Of a DNA stretch of 64,000 bases, positions 46,910 through 58,895 are shown piece by piece. Source of the stretch: Apteryx mantelli (taxonomy: Eukaryota > Chordata > Aves > Apterygiformes > Apterygidae). The position numbers were made by a program, and so were the translations under genes. Position 1 is the stretch's first letter. Each line of letters begins with the position of its first letter. The DNA is taken from contig NC_089981.1 in NCBI RefSeq assembly GCF_036417845.1, forward strand, positions 64,941,268 through 65,005,267, given 5' to 3'. Below the pieces are notes generated by a model. That model was given only the letters and a program-made list of their open reading frames with translations, did not search any database and was not told where the DNA came from.

Positions 46910-49900
46910 AGAGAGCTGTGCCTTGTGTGTCTGGCTCCGCAGACTCCTTGCTGGCTGCAGTTGGGACCAGAATCCACTGGCAGCAATTCTGACACAGGGG
47001 AGGGGGAAGTGGGAGTGGAACAGAGTGCTGGTCTTCCCAGGTGCTTGCCAGTGGGCCAGCCCCAGAGCTGGATCCCATGGGTCCCAGAGGATTCACCTGC
47101 CTGCTTCTGGGAGAGATGTCCATCTTAATTCACGAAAGCAAGCGTGGGTTTTTTTTTGTTGGTTTGGGGTTTTGGGGGGAGGGGTTTGTTTGCTTTTTTA
47201 GAACAGATCTGCACATTGGTGGGAGTGTGCTGCAGGGAGAATAGGGAATGAGTGAGGTCAGCAGACTTGCTATCAGATTTTTTGGGTTGACAGCAAGTAG
47301 ATGAAGCATCTCATCCATGGTGCTCCTTCCCTGCCTGCACAGGTCTTGAGCCCATGCAAAGCCCATGGGGCTGAGAGTGATATTGGAATGGGACAGCCCC
47401 TGCATCTTGTGCAAACGCTCCTAGTTTTGTCATTCTGAGCACTTTAACACTGCTCTTGTGAGAGACAGGGCTGATTTTGCTCAGTCTCTGTTTTATTAAT
47501 CATGCAAGAGCCTCTCATCTGGAGAAAACACATCTCTGGTTTAATTCAGCCTATTCCAATACATTTCATTGAGTCTGAGGGGGCAGAGAGTGGGATGATG
47601 GCATCTTTACCTGTTGTGATGCTGTTGGGCTGTTGCAGTATGTCCTTTTGTGGCAGAGCGGGTCAGGATATGCCTGTGACATTGCCATGTGAAAATAGGC
47701 AGAGAGATTAATTGTCCTGGCACCCGAGGGGGAAGGTTGGGGCTTGTTAGACACTTGAGTTTTGAGCTATCTCTTCATCTGCCTTCTCTCTAGTAGCTGC
47801 TAGTGACTGCTATAGTGAAAGTTGGCAGAACGTACCTCAGTCACCAAGGTAACAAATTTTAAGAGTAATGGCTGAAGAAGGATTTGATGATCTGAACAGG
47901 TTTTACAAGCATTTTTGCTTTCTGCAAGTCTTTTTCCTCCATTGCTGCAGTATTACAGGCCTGGAACACCAGCCCTGAGCATGTGTTGGTGGGAAGCCCT
48001 GCTCAAGGAGATTGCAGCTGCTTTTCTGACAGTTCAACTGGGAGCCTCCTGAAGGTAGTTCCCCATTCCAGCCTCAGAGTTGGGCTGGACTTTTCTGCCC
48101 AGTCACAGCCTTAACATTTCCTAAACTTCTTTTCAGGGGAATGTAGTACCACTGATTAAGCAGTGTAATACTTGTCAGAAATCAGGAGTGTTGTCAGGTC
48201 TGTGAGGCCTACAGCTTGGAAAAAGAGTGGTTGCCAGAAGTCAGCACAGTGTAGCCTCGAAGTGATCAGGATACATGGATCTGGGAATGCAGAAACTCAT
48301 CTTGGGAGTTGGAGGGTTGGAGAGAAACTGAGTCTTGTTTTACCACAACATTAACAAGGAGCTAAACTGTCTGAAATACTAAATATTTAAGTTTGTTAGA
48401 ACTGGGCTTATACTTTCCGGTGGAGTCATTAGAAACACGATGGAGCTTAGCTCTCTAGCAGTTCTGTGTCACAGTATAGCTGTGTCACACTCTCATATAA
48501 GCAGTGCTATTCTGGTGGCAGAGAATGGGCTCTTATCCCCAAAAAAATCAGCTCTTCTGTCGAGTTAAAGCAGTGTTAATCCTTGAAGCACTGCCCACAA
48601 GTGTTTTAACTCAAGCCTTACAGGTCCCTATTGTACATCCTTCACTGTGATGTAACTTGCAAGGCGCTATGTATGTATTCATACAACTGCAGTCTGTTCT
48701 TCCAAGCTCTCTTAGTTGTCTGTACTTTTCTGCCATGCTGCATGACCAGGAGGAGAATCCACAGTGATGTGTCATAACTTGCTGCTGATCCAAGATAAGA
48801 TTAATCCAGAAGAGGATGCTAGTTTCCACAGTGCATTGCAACACTTGTTCTCCCTTGCACTCCAGCTACACGCAACACTGAAACTAGACAGTACCAAGGC
48901 AAGCAGCCATTTGGCTGTTTCTTCTGGTCAATTTTGTGCAGCTGTAAATTAGCATACTTAGTATCTGGATGCTAATGGTGATAACTGTAAAGGTACCACA
49001 GCTACCTGTAAATAATAAGGGTCACAGGAAAGCCACTAGCTGCCTTCTCATACTGTCATGTAGCACACTGAAAGTTCAGGTGTCACTGTGAAATCTACAA
49101 TAAATGCAAGCAGCAAGGGAGACTGAATGTTAGGTTTTATTAAAGTGGATGAAATACAGAAAAATACTGTAATACCCACTTATATAAAACTAGGACACCT
49201 ACCATTTTTTTTGGTTGGTTAGTTAACTTGGAGTGATTGGAAAGCTCTTGAGAATAATTAGTAGCTTCATACAGAGCACATTCAATAGTTGGATAGACGT
49301 GAGCCTTTTTAGATGGAAAGGAGGAGGGAAGAAGACTTCAAAAAAGAAGGGGCAAGTGATGGGTCAGCTGCATGCTAATGATGCTTTCTTGAGACCAGGG
49401 CAAAAGGATGCTCAGCAGTGTTAGATCACCAGGGCAGAATGGCTTAAAACAAAACGCTTTGTTTGACCCAGTAATTAAGCACTTTTCTGCAGGATGTAAC
49501 TGAGGCCAATAGTTTAGAAAATCAAAGGAAGTGGATGTTTAAGGAATGAGTGACAGGTAGAGTTCAAGATCTCTTAATCCTCATCCTTCAGAGCACTCAC
49601 TAACTGGAGCCAGACAAGAAATCCTCTTTCAAGATTTAGTTGCATAATTGTGTGTTAGGAATCTTTTAATTCTTATATATCTAACATTGACGTCTCGAGA
49701 TGGACACAGGACCAGACACTGAGGCATCTACTAGAGTTACTGTTTCAAGCCTTCTGCTGTGTTTATTTGGGTGGTAAATCTCCTGCCCCTTGCTGTTTCT
49801 GTATCACCAGTTTAGTGGCTGGTGCAAAGAAACAGAAAATGACTTAATTTTTCCCCTTCTTGTCCACTCTGTATCTCCATAACAAAATGCATCGCTTCAG

Positions 49901-50900
49901 TGTAAAGCTTAGGTTCCTTGCTGAGATGACAAACAGGAGAGCACCCCCAACCCCAAACTTGACACAGTGGACTTGTGCAGTCTAGCTGTATGCCCTAAGT
50001 AACTTGAGGGTACAATGAAGGATTAACCATGCTTTTGCAATTCCACTTTCCTCTCTCAATCAGCTGCTCTAGTTTCTGGTCTGTCTGCCTCAAAACCCAA
50101 GAAAAAAGTCTGAAGATGAATCTTCTTCACTTTCTGTTCTTCACCATGACAGAGAATGAATGGAAGGGAGAAAATAGGGTTTAACTCATACACCTTAGCA
50201 TCTGCAGAACAAAAAAGGATGGTTCTTGAAGATTCCTTTTAATGAAGTATTTAATGTTAAATATTGATGTGATAGTTCAGGTAGCTCTGGGGTGTAAATT
50301 TCACTGTTCAGTAGGTCTTCTCTGATGTCTGTTCTGGAGTGCAAGTCCTTCTGAACCCTGCGGAAGGGAACTGCCTCCATACACTGAGAATGGATAGACA
50401 CTGCCTATGTTGTACACCAAGTCTAGGCGAGGTTAGAAAGGCTTTACTTGAGCAAATGCTGGCCCAGTGCTAGCAAAAACTATTTTAAATGTAATTCAAA
50501 CCTTGAATTAATAGTTTCTCCTTATACTTTTATGTAGACAAGCCCTTTGACACAGGGGCAATCAAGACATTTTTAAAAGGATGCCTGCATTAGTGAGCAA
50601 AACCAAGAACTTTCTCCTGTGATGTCACTCTAATATAAACATCATGTACTAAGAAGTGGGATCAGGTCTCCATCAGTCTGTGACACGTCAGGTTTTTTTT
50701 GTTTGTTTGTTTGTTTTAAACCCTGATAAGCTAAGTGAGTCTTTAGGAACTTAAGGTATGTTAGCAAGTGTTTTAGCTGGGCAGTGGAGTGCTTTTATTC
50801 AGATGACTCTTTTACCTGTGTGCCACTGTATGGGTCAGTACATAGTATGTTTGGATCCCTGCCAGAATAAATGACTCCAGAACTGTGGCTGGGAAGTAGT
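46910..50900 (+). other. VASH1: VASH1 3' UTR (end uncertain)
   Basis: No coding sequence is visible after the VASH1 stop. AATAAA hexamers on the plus strand occur at 49099-49104, 50876-50881 and 51910-51915. A UTR of about 4 kb would agree with my recollection of a long human VASH1 3' UTR and would favour the signal at 50876, but sequence alone does not decide between them. A TTTG run lies at about 50698-50717. Confidence 0.5.
50876..50881 (+). terminator. VASH1: Candidate VASH1 poly(A) signal AATAAA
   Basis: A canonical hexamer about 3.97 kb after the VASH1 stop, followed by GT-containing sequence. It competes with hexamers at 49099 (about 2.2 kb UTR) and 51910 (about 5 kb UTR, with a GT-rich stretch downstream). 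Confidence 0.35.
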
Positions 50901-52376
50901 TTGCATTTATACAGTAGTTATATTGCTGTTATCAGATCTGCTTAACACGATTTTATTTTTATTTTTTAAGCATTTCAGGTGAAAGCCTTAATCAGGTGCC
51001 TACCCCTGAAGGCGGGCTCACATGCAGTGTTGCATATGCTGAAACATGACTGTCTTTAAACTTGCAGAGTTTGAGAAAACATAATGAACAGAAGAATCCT
51101 CTGTTACTAAAAGGGAAGAGTCTGGATTAGATGGGCTTGACTCTGCTCCAGTGGTTCTGGCTAATCCCTTCAGGTGGTTGTTTTAGCCATTTGCTTCTTT
51201 TAAGTAAAGTATTTCAAGTGGTCCTGATGATTAGGAGCTAGATATAAGCAGGATGTGCCCCATCTCCCATGCATATTGTGTGTGTGAGTCTTGCTGAAGT
51301 AACACCATGAATTCCAGTGGTCTTGCATTGTTATCCTGTAGGACCTGCATTAGAGAGTTTATAACATAACCTAAGAAAGCAAGTGCTATTCTTGCTTGGT
51401 TTTTGCTCTGCCAGAGCAGAGCTCTCTATAGCCAAGCTGAACTTCTTAAGGAATTTAATATTTTTGTCTGTCTCCTGAGCAGGTGTTTACTTATATCACA
51501 GCCACTCTCCTTCAGAGTGTGCCCTGGCTCTGTCTGCTCAAGAGCAACTCAACTTAGGCCAAGAAGGCTACTAAATCCCCTGTAATCTCTGCAGGGCAGA
51601 GTTTCCCTCCAGGTCAGGGTTGAGATGGTGCTAGTGGGACCAGAGGGTCCCCTTCCATGCACATCAGTATTCTACTCTAGCACTGATAGGGTGCTCCAAA
51701 ACCATTTACATATTTATCACTGGTACAGCTAAGAACTAAGAAATGGAGGGTTTCTTTCTTTATGAACTATATCATGTGTGTCTTTTTGTAATTAATCAGC
51801 ATGGTTCTGTGTTCCTGTGTAGCCAATGCAGAACCTGTATTTAGATTTAGTTCTTATTGCACTTCCCATAGTCCTTGATACTTCTTTCTGCTTCCTTTCA
51901 CACTTAGACAATAAAATTCCTCTGTACTGCTGTCAGCTTGTGCAGAGAAAAGATGTCTGTACTGTCTTTCTTCCTGACTTTAACTTACCCTTTGTCAGTC
52001 AGTTGAAGTCAAAGGTATAGTCGAGTGATAGTATCAGATTAAGTATAGATGCCCTGTGCTCACAGCATTATGGAAAGGGGACATAGAAGAAATTTTCTTC
52101 TCCTTCAATCATGAGTACATCTGTACATGTAGAGGTAGCTGCCAGAGAGTAAGAAGTATGCATGTGGCTGTCTAAAAAAGGCTGAAACTCATCTTTTCCT
52201 CCTGAACTGCCAGCAGTCAGGCTGGATGGAACAAAGTCCACAGGATCCAGTGATAGGAATTCCTATCTTGACACAATACTCCAAGGGTTAACAAAAACCT
52301 CTATTTCCACCATCTTCAACATATGATCCAGTCTCCTTTCCTGGCCTGAAACACTATTCTGCTTAAGCTCTGTATT

Positions 52377-52399
52377 AAAAAAAAAAAAAAAAAAAAAAA
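52377..52399. repeat. Poly(A) run, 23 A
   Basis: An uninterrupted A23 tract. No recognisable SINE or processed pseudogene precedes it and I see no flanking target-site duplication, so it is listed as a simple repeat. Confidence 0.9.
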
Positions 52400-53607
52400 G
52401 CAGTTTAGTGGCCTTCCAGGCTCATGACCTCACCAGGTCTTCTCCAGACAGATGCTGGGTTAATAAAGGACAGTCAGCTGCAAGACTTGGTGCATTTCCC
52501 CAGCAAGGGGGATCCAACTTTATTCAAGCTATCATCTTTCAGGCATAACATACCCTTCTCTTTGGGAAATGAGTAATAGCTGGGACCAGGGCCAGGATGT
52601 AGGCAAGCAAGCTTAGAGCTTATGCAAGTGTACAGGAAAGGAATAAGCACCCCCTACCCAGTTCCTCCAAAGAGAGTGGTGCACATGCAACAGTCCCTCT
52701 TAGCTAAGTTAAATTACATGAACAACTTCTGCCTTGGGCAGGGGGGAAAGTGATTGCACAGCACTTGATAGGTGGTGTTAAGAGACAAAAGAAAAAAGTA
52801 ACCACATCGAAAGCCTGCAAAGTCTATGCTCAAGTCCAGAAGGTCACAATAGACTTCAGCAGTAGAGGAATTCTTGCTCCATGTCCTCTAATTAAATACT
52901 TCAAGATTAATAATATTAGCAAAGACACTAAAATGCTGTAACGTCTCTAAACCTCTGCTTCATCTCAGTGGAGGAACACTGAGATGCTTGTCTGAGAATG
53001 CCCTCTGACCCATCTCTGATTTTCTTAAAAATCAGGTAACCTGTAAAACCCCTATAGAAGTATGGGTCAGGTTGATTGCTAGACAAAGATTCAGAAAGGT
53101 AAAGCAGTGACTTTTACACAGATGTGATTTAAAAATAAGACTTTCTGTTCCCTCCTAGATCAGACTTTCATTCTGATACTGACAGTTCCTGCAGTTCTAG
53201 GTTAAGTCAGTTGGAGGCTATACTATTTGGACCTTAATGCAAAGCCTTTGCTGTGGAAGGGAGACTGAAAAGAAGCTGTACAAACCACCCAACAGAGTGA
53301 ATCAATAAAAATAATAATATTTAAAAAAGCAACTACTGGTCAGCTATTATGTTGAGAAGCCCATGACTGCAAAAGGTAAGGCCCTCACATGCCTAGAAGC
53401 ATACAGGATATTAATAGTGGTGGGGGGAGAACCAAATCTTAAAGAATTCTCTCAGTGCACAGACCGCAAGATTGTGAAAGGAAAAGGCGTATGACCTGCT
53501 ATGGACAACTGAAGTCTCTAATGGCCTGCTAACTCAGTTGAGTTAGCTTTCCTGGTTTACATTTTCATTTTGTTAAGGAGTGACTGCCATCCTATCTCCT
53601 ACCCCAC

Positions 53608-53629
53608 TTTTTTTTTGGGGGGGGGGGGG
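53608..53629. repeat. T9-G13 homopolymer junction
   Basis: Nine T followed directly by thirteen G, then AGGGG. Such purine/pyrimidine switches are unstable and error-prone in sequencing, so the exact lengths are uncertain. Confidence 0.85.
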
Positions 53630-56600
53630 AGGGGAAGGAGAACTGAGAAAACCTTTAGAATAGCTAGTGTATTTGTTTACTCCCAGTTCAAGAGCAGCTG
53701 CTAAAAGTAGCCAATAACTGAATAAATCTAGGGCTGTGTAGCCAACTTTCCATCCAGGAAGAGCAAAGCAATGCAGCCTAAAACTGAGTCAGCCCTCAAA
53801 CTAAATAACATTGCTAGGACTCAATGGCAAATCTCCTTTGTGTATAAAAGGAGACTGGATGGAGCAAATGCATCTTTTGCTGTAGTACGAGCCAGCTCCT
53901 AGTCCAGTCTGTCTCCCACTTGCCACCTCAGCACCTTAAAAACTGTGTTTGTCTAAAAACAGTTAGGAAAAAAAACTTTCCAGCTCCACTGTACAGCATT
54001 CCTATTCCCTTAGAGCACAAGAATGTGCAGCCTAGATCTGCCATTAAAAGAAAAGGGGAAAAAAAAAACTTCAGGACTAGAATGACATTCTCAGTGGCAG
54101 TTGGAGGATGACTTGCCTTGACAGGAGATGCCAAGCATGTGCAGCTGACAAAAGGAGGGAGCTTGAGGCATGCCAGATGTTAAATCAGTCATCCATGTTA
54201 TCAGCACAGCAGGTGAGGTCTCTATAGAAACTCAAACATCTCATACTTCAAAACATGATGCAGTAAGTTTGATAGTAGCAATTACACAGTGTGTGCATTT
54301 CAGTATATCGGAACCATGAAAAGCACTCAAACACAAGCAGCTACAGTCTGGTAAGAAGATGTCGTAGACAGCAATTCAATTAACTTGCACAACAGGAAGC
54401 CTACTGAGAAGAGCTGGTATCCCAGTAAGGTCTGCATGTACTCTTTTAGATGAGGCCACAAAAAGACTTGATCTTCGTTTGGATGAACCCTGGATGAGTT
54501 TGCAAAGTCCTAAGAGTACATTCCACTAACATTCATTAGTAAGGTGGTGGCAGTGGGAGGAGAAATAGCACTGTAGCACAGCCCTGCTTTGCAGACTGTT
54601 TGTACGGATCATCACCCTGATCAGTCTCAAAAATCATTAGGAGCAGGAAACACACCTTGATCTGCTCTGAAAGATACCATCTCTGAGGTGCTGAACTGCT
54701 CTCAAAGCCTCTAAGGTACTCCTCAGGGAAAACAATCCAAGATCCGATATATTCTTAGAGTTCTCCAATGCTTCACAAAGTGGGTGGTGAATAGGGCACT
54801 GACAGCAACAGGACATCTTAGACTTCTTTTGTTTTTATGTAACAAGACTTATTCTGACCCAAGTATTGGTTTCAGAGCTCCTGCCTCACCTGCCTGAGTA
54901 GTTCTTCAGGACTGAGGAACCCACTATCCTATGGCTTCACAGTATTTAAATGTTGGGTTTATAATAAGACAGCCCTAAAGAATTCACCCACAGCTTCTAA
55001 CTAAAGAAATACAGTTGCAGAAAAAATAAACATCAGTAACCTAAAAAGATAACTGGATATGGCAGTCCTGGGAAAACAGCTGTGAGAGAGAGACTTCATA
55101 AGGAAAAGGCTTTCAAGCAGCAGCCAAGATCTCAACCAGCAGCCAAGCCTCACTTATTGGGAAAAGAACAGAAATTAAGAGCAATTACATGGTCTATTCC
55201 TCCTCCTGTCCCACATAATTGTGGCAACTGGTTTTAGAGGGCATCCTCCTGAAGTGCTGAACAACTTATGAGTTTGAGACAGTGAAAGAAATCCAACTTC
55301 TATCTAAATGGCATAACTGAGCACAGCTTGGCAGCTATGGCGCAATCTGAATTGTGGTCTAGTGAAGATACTTTGTTGAATATGAGTTTGCCTCTATAGC
55401 TGCACGCTCCTGATAACAGACCATAAACAGGGTATGTATGCATGCTGCCAGTGGTCTTTGGCATCCCCTTCCCTAAGTACCAGTCTTCCCAAGATCTGTA
55501 TCACCACTGAGAAGATGATGTGGTTGTATTGTAGCTCTATGATACCCTCCCTTTTTGAGTGTGGCAGATATTCCTATTGTTCCACTTCCATAACCATTTA
55601 AGCCCCCTCTGTAATTCATCAGAAAGCCATGTTAATGACAACTAGCTATGTATTTAGGTCAGGAAAGAGTGTTAAGAGCTACATCTGGGATCCTAATTCT
55701 GTTTCCCACCACAAGTTGCTCGTTACCAGGTCTCTCTTATTATATTCTCAAAGCAGCAGTGTTCTATTCTTAAAGCAGCACAGAGTGTATTATTTTCTCA
55801 CTACAACTACAACTATACACGAGTTGCAATTTTAGTGGTAGAAACTCCCCTCCACTCTCCAAGTTTTCCCTGTAGTCCCCAAAAGACAGTCATTCACAGG
55901 TCTCCAGCTCCATTTGATGTTATCTCCAAATTACTCCAGAATATGGATATTTTTCTTTCCCAAAACAGGTCAAGTATATAGGAGTTTACACCACAGCTAC
56001 AGTGACAGTGATCAAATCACAGCAATCAACACTGAAGCTGCATATGCAGCTTCACCTCTGTCTTTGTGTGTGTGTGTATGCTGCCACTAGTGACAGTTCT
56101 GAATTTCTGAAAGTGTCACCTATGAATGTCCAAGGAAGCATGTGTGAGCCAGGGCTTTAGGAGCTGCAGGACCCTCTGGGAGCTGTCTAGCCTTCAGAAA
56201 GAAAAATCAGAAGACCTGTAGGCATTGTCCTGCAGTGTCTTAACACATGACTCCACATCCACTGTGTAAGAACAACTCAACCATTCCAAGCATTCATGTA
56301 TTGAAAGAGAAAACATTACTTTGACCCTGTGGAATATTAGATTTTCCAGCAAAATATAGTTGGAAGCTTATACCAGCATGGAAAAAAACCTCCCTGAGAG
56401 ATGCCTTCATGCAAGTTACTGAAAAGTCAATGCTTTGGTTTAAATAAAAAGGAAGAAGCACTTCCAGTTTTCAAGCACAACTCCTATGCCTCAGTTAAGT
56501 TACAGGATTGGCAGGGTGCATGGGCTAGCAGGGGCAACCAAGTCATCTGACACGATAGGTTTGAGAGGAGGCAAACAAATGCATTCTGCTGAGACCAACG

Positions 56601-57192
56601 TCACCAGGGTGCCCTCCAGCCCAGCTCTAATAGGGCCCTGGGAAGATGTTGCTCATTCCTCAGCTATTTGGTGTACTGTGTGCATGTTATGGGTCTCTGT
56701 ATACGGGGCCAGGGGGGCTGCTTCCCTCCCCCCACCCCCAACATTAATTGACCATCAGACCTAGCCAGCAGTTACAACTGAAGCAGGCAGCCAAAGCTGT
56801 AAGTGACAACAGCTAGAATTGTCACAGGGTTTTTGTTTTTGGTGTTTTTTTAAAACCTTCAGTGTCTTCCAAATTTCCTATTCCAATGTTGCCAGCTGGT
56901 AGGCGTTATCTGCAAGCAGGCTTGCAGCCTTGCTTTCTGGCAACCTGGAAACAGTGTGGCAGAAAAATAAAGCTCTCGCAGTGGCACAGATTTCCCTTTC
57001 CTCCCCTCCCCATTGCAAATAAAACCAATCACAAAACCAGAATAAGAGTACTTGTAGAAATTAGTGCAACTGTCAGACAAACAGAGCCATGGAAATACAA
57101 AGCTCTGCATTCCTCTAAGTCCTTGGAGGGTTCAGCTACCAGGAGCACAAGGTGCTGCAGTTACTATGTGTTTTTTCTTAAATTACAAAATT

Positions 57193-57208
57193 TTTATTTT
57201 TGAATAAA
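57193..57208. terminator. Back-to-back poly(A) hexamers on both strands; possible ANGEL1 3' end
   Basis: TTTATT at 57193-57198 is AATAAA on the minus strand and is the first canonical hexamer I find downstream of the ANGEL1 stop, giving a 3' UTR of about 1.5 kb. AATAAA on the plus strand follows at 57203-57208. Whether either is used is not shown by the sequence. Confidence 0.4.
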
Positions 57209-58725
57209 ATTAAGAAAGTAACATTTAAAACATGAAACTCCCCCAATATAACCCAGGAAAAGGCAATGATATTTCAAGTCTCCTTGTACCCTTCCACAGA
57301 AATCTGACTGAGGTGGGACCAGATTTCCCTGCCTCATTTATGAGCAGAAGGTTGAAAGTGCTTCTGCCAATATTGCACTCATCTCTCACAGGGAAAGCCA
57401 AGCACCAGAAGTCAGGCCAAACTGGGGAATCTGCCCCAGGAACACATCCAGTTCTGCTGGTTTTGTACTGACTGAGCCACTGCTGACTAGTAACAATACT
57501 GACAGGACATCAAAGGTACACTGGGATCCAAGTGTCTGATGCTCTGGCTCCAATTACACAACTTTCCCCTCCCTCCCAAGAGACAGGGGTCAGTCCTATA
57601 CGTTCTACCTACATAAACACAGCTGGCTCCAAAAGAAGGCAGTAGCATGAACTTCCATCTGGACCAGGAGGATGCTACAGGTTGGTTATCTGACCTCTGA
57701 TAAGCCAATTGGAATAAAGAGGGCATAGAGAATGAACAGAGCAAGTGAGAAATATCAGCTCTTCCACCTGATGGCTCTGCTTCCTCTGACACGCCTTCCA
57801 TTTTCACCTCTCTCATGGGACCTCCCAGAGCCATGGCCTCCTGAGGTTCTCATGTCTTACAGGACAATTTTCTCCACCTGAAATCCACTAGAAGGATCTT
57901 AAGTCTTTTTCCTACAAGTGCCAAAGGAACTAGGTATTGTTCTGAGACTGCCAGAAAGGAAGGGAGCCTTCCCCAAGGCCTCTAGGCTTTTGCTGTGTTT
58001 CTAGAGCTCCTGAGGACAGTTCTGTAGAACGTCAGCTCCATTCCCAGCAAGCCCATTCCCAAGTCCTTTAGACACAGTAAGGAGCTTCTTATAGAAACTG
58101 TTCAAGTCTACAAACTCTTTTGTCAGAAAGACAGACCTTACATATCATCAGCTAAAGCCATTTCCAAGCAGTCAGCAGGGCACTGCTCTCAAAGGCAACA
58201 CCACAGCCAGTGGATGGGAGGACCATGCTTCATAAACTATCACTAACAAATTAAAAGAACCATTGTTTTGGCATGAAAGAGTATTGGTGTATACATCCCC
58301 AGCTGCTCGGCAGCAATTAACCAACTAGAAGTAGAAAGCATTGCCCCTCAACTGCCCAGCTCCTTGAAGGTCTCACCCAGTGACAAGCAAACACAGGAAT
58401 TAGGTTGGCTCCTGAAGCACTAGAACATCTGCTAAATGAAGCAGGGAAACAAGAAAGTTAATTCCAAAGATCTCTTTAAGAGATGATAAAGCTTGAAAAC
58501 AACTGGAAGCCTGCCGGGAATACAGCTCAGGTTTGCAGAGCCCATGAAACATCAATGCACAAAAGGCTCCAACTCTCCCACCACCAATTTTCTGTGAGGG
58601 TATGAGAGGAGAAGGGGACTTTTAGGACATGACAAGGAAAAGAGGTTTTTTGCAAGCAGATTATGCATCCAGAGCCTCAACTGCTGTATTCAGAACAGCT
58701 TTTCTTTAGGGAAGGGGGACCAACA
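57199..58725 (-). other. ANGEL1: Probable ANGEL1 3' UTR
   Basis: This stretch follows the ANGEL1 stop codon on the minus strand and shows no coding potential like the flanking exons. Its downstream limit is inferred from the minus-strand AATAAA at 57193-57198. Confidence 0.45.
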
Positions 58726-58895
58726 CTAACCCTCTCTGAGGCTGGAGATCTCCAAGCCAAAGCTAGCCAACAGGCAGAGATGATCAGATGAACAAAAAGG
58801 ATTGGGTAAGCCATTTGCCATCAACAGGACATCTTCAGAGAGAAGGGAAAGTCGGCCAAGTAGCTTCAGGGCTCCATCCTGGTACAGCCTGCGAC
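58726..58895 (-). CDS. ANGEL1: ANGEL1 last coding exon
   Basis: After TCTATCAG it encodes RRLYQDGALKLLGRLSLLSE, DVLLMANGLPNPF and CSSDHLCLLASFGLEISSLR, ending EG and TAG. The SSDH motif supplies the C-terminal catalytic Asp-His. The tail after LASFG differs from, and is a few residues longer than, the human one as I remember it. Confidence 0.95.

Larger units (their letters stand above)
50900..57190. other. Intergenic region between the convergent genes
   Basis: I see no coding exon here on either strand; open frames are short and unlike known families. It contains a run of 23 A (52377-52399), a T9G13 run (53608-53629) and a short TG-rich tract near 56065. Parts may belong to the 3' UTR of either gene if distal poly(A) sites are used. 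Confidence 0.6.

Noticed and set aside
52377..52399. A23 run as the tail of a processed pseudogene or SINE
   Set aside because: No recognisable retroposed body upstream on either strand and no target-site duplication.
56065..56080. TG-rich stretch as a microsatellite
   Set aside because: Only about five clean TG units; too short to list as a repeat.
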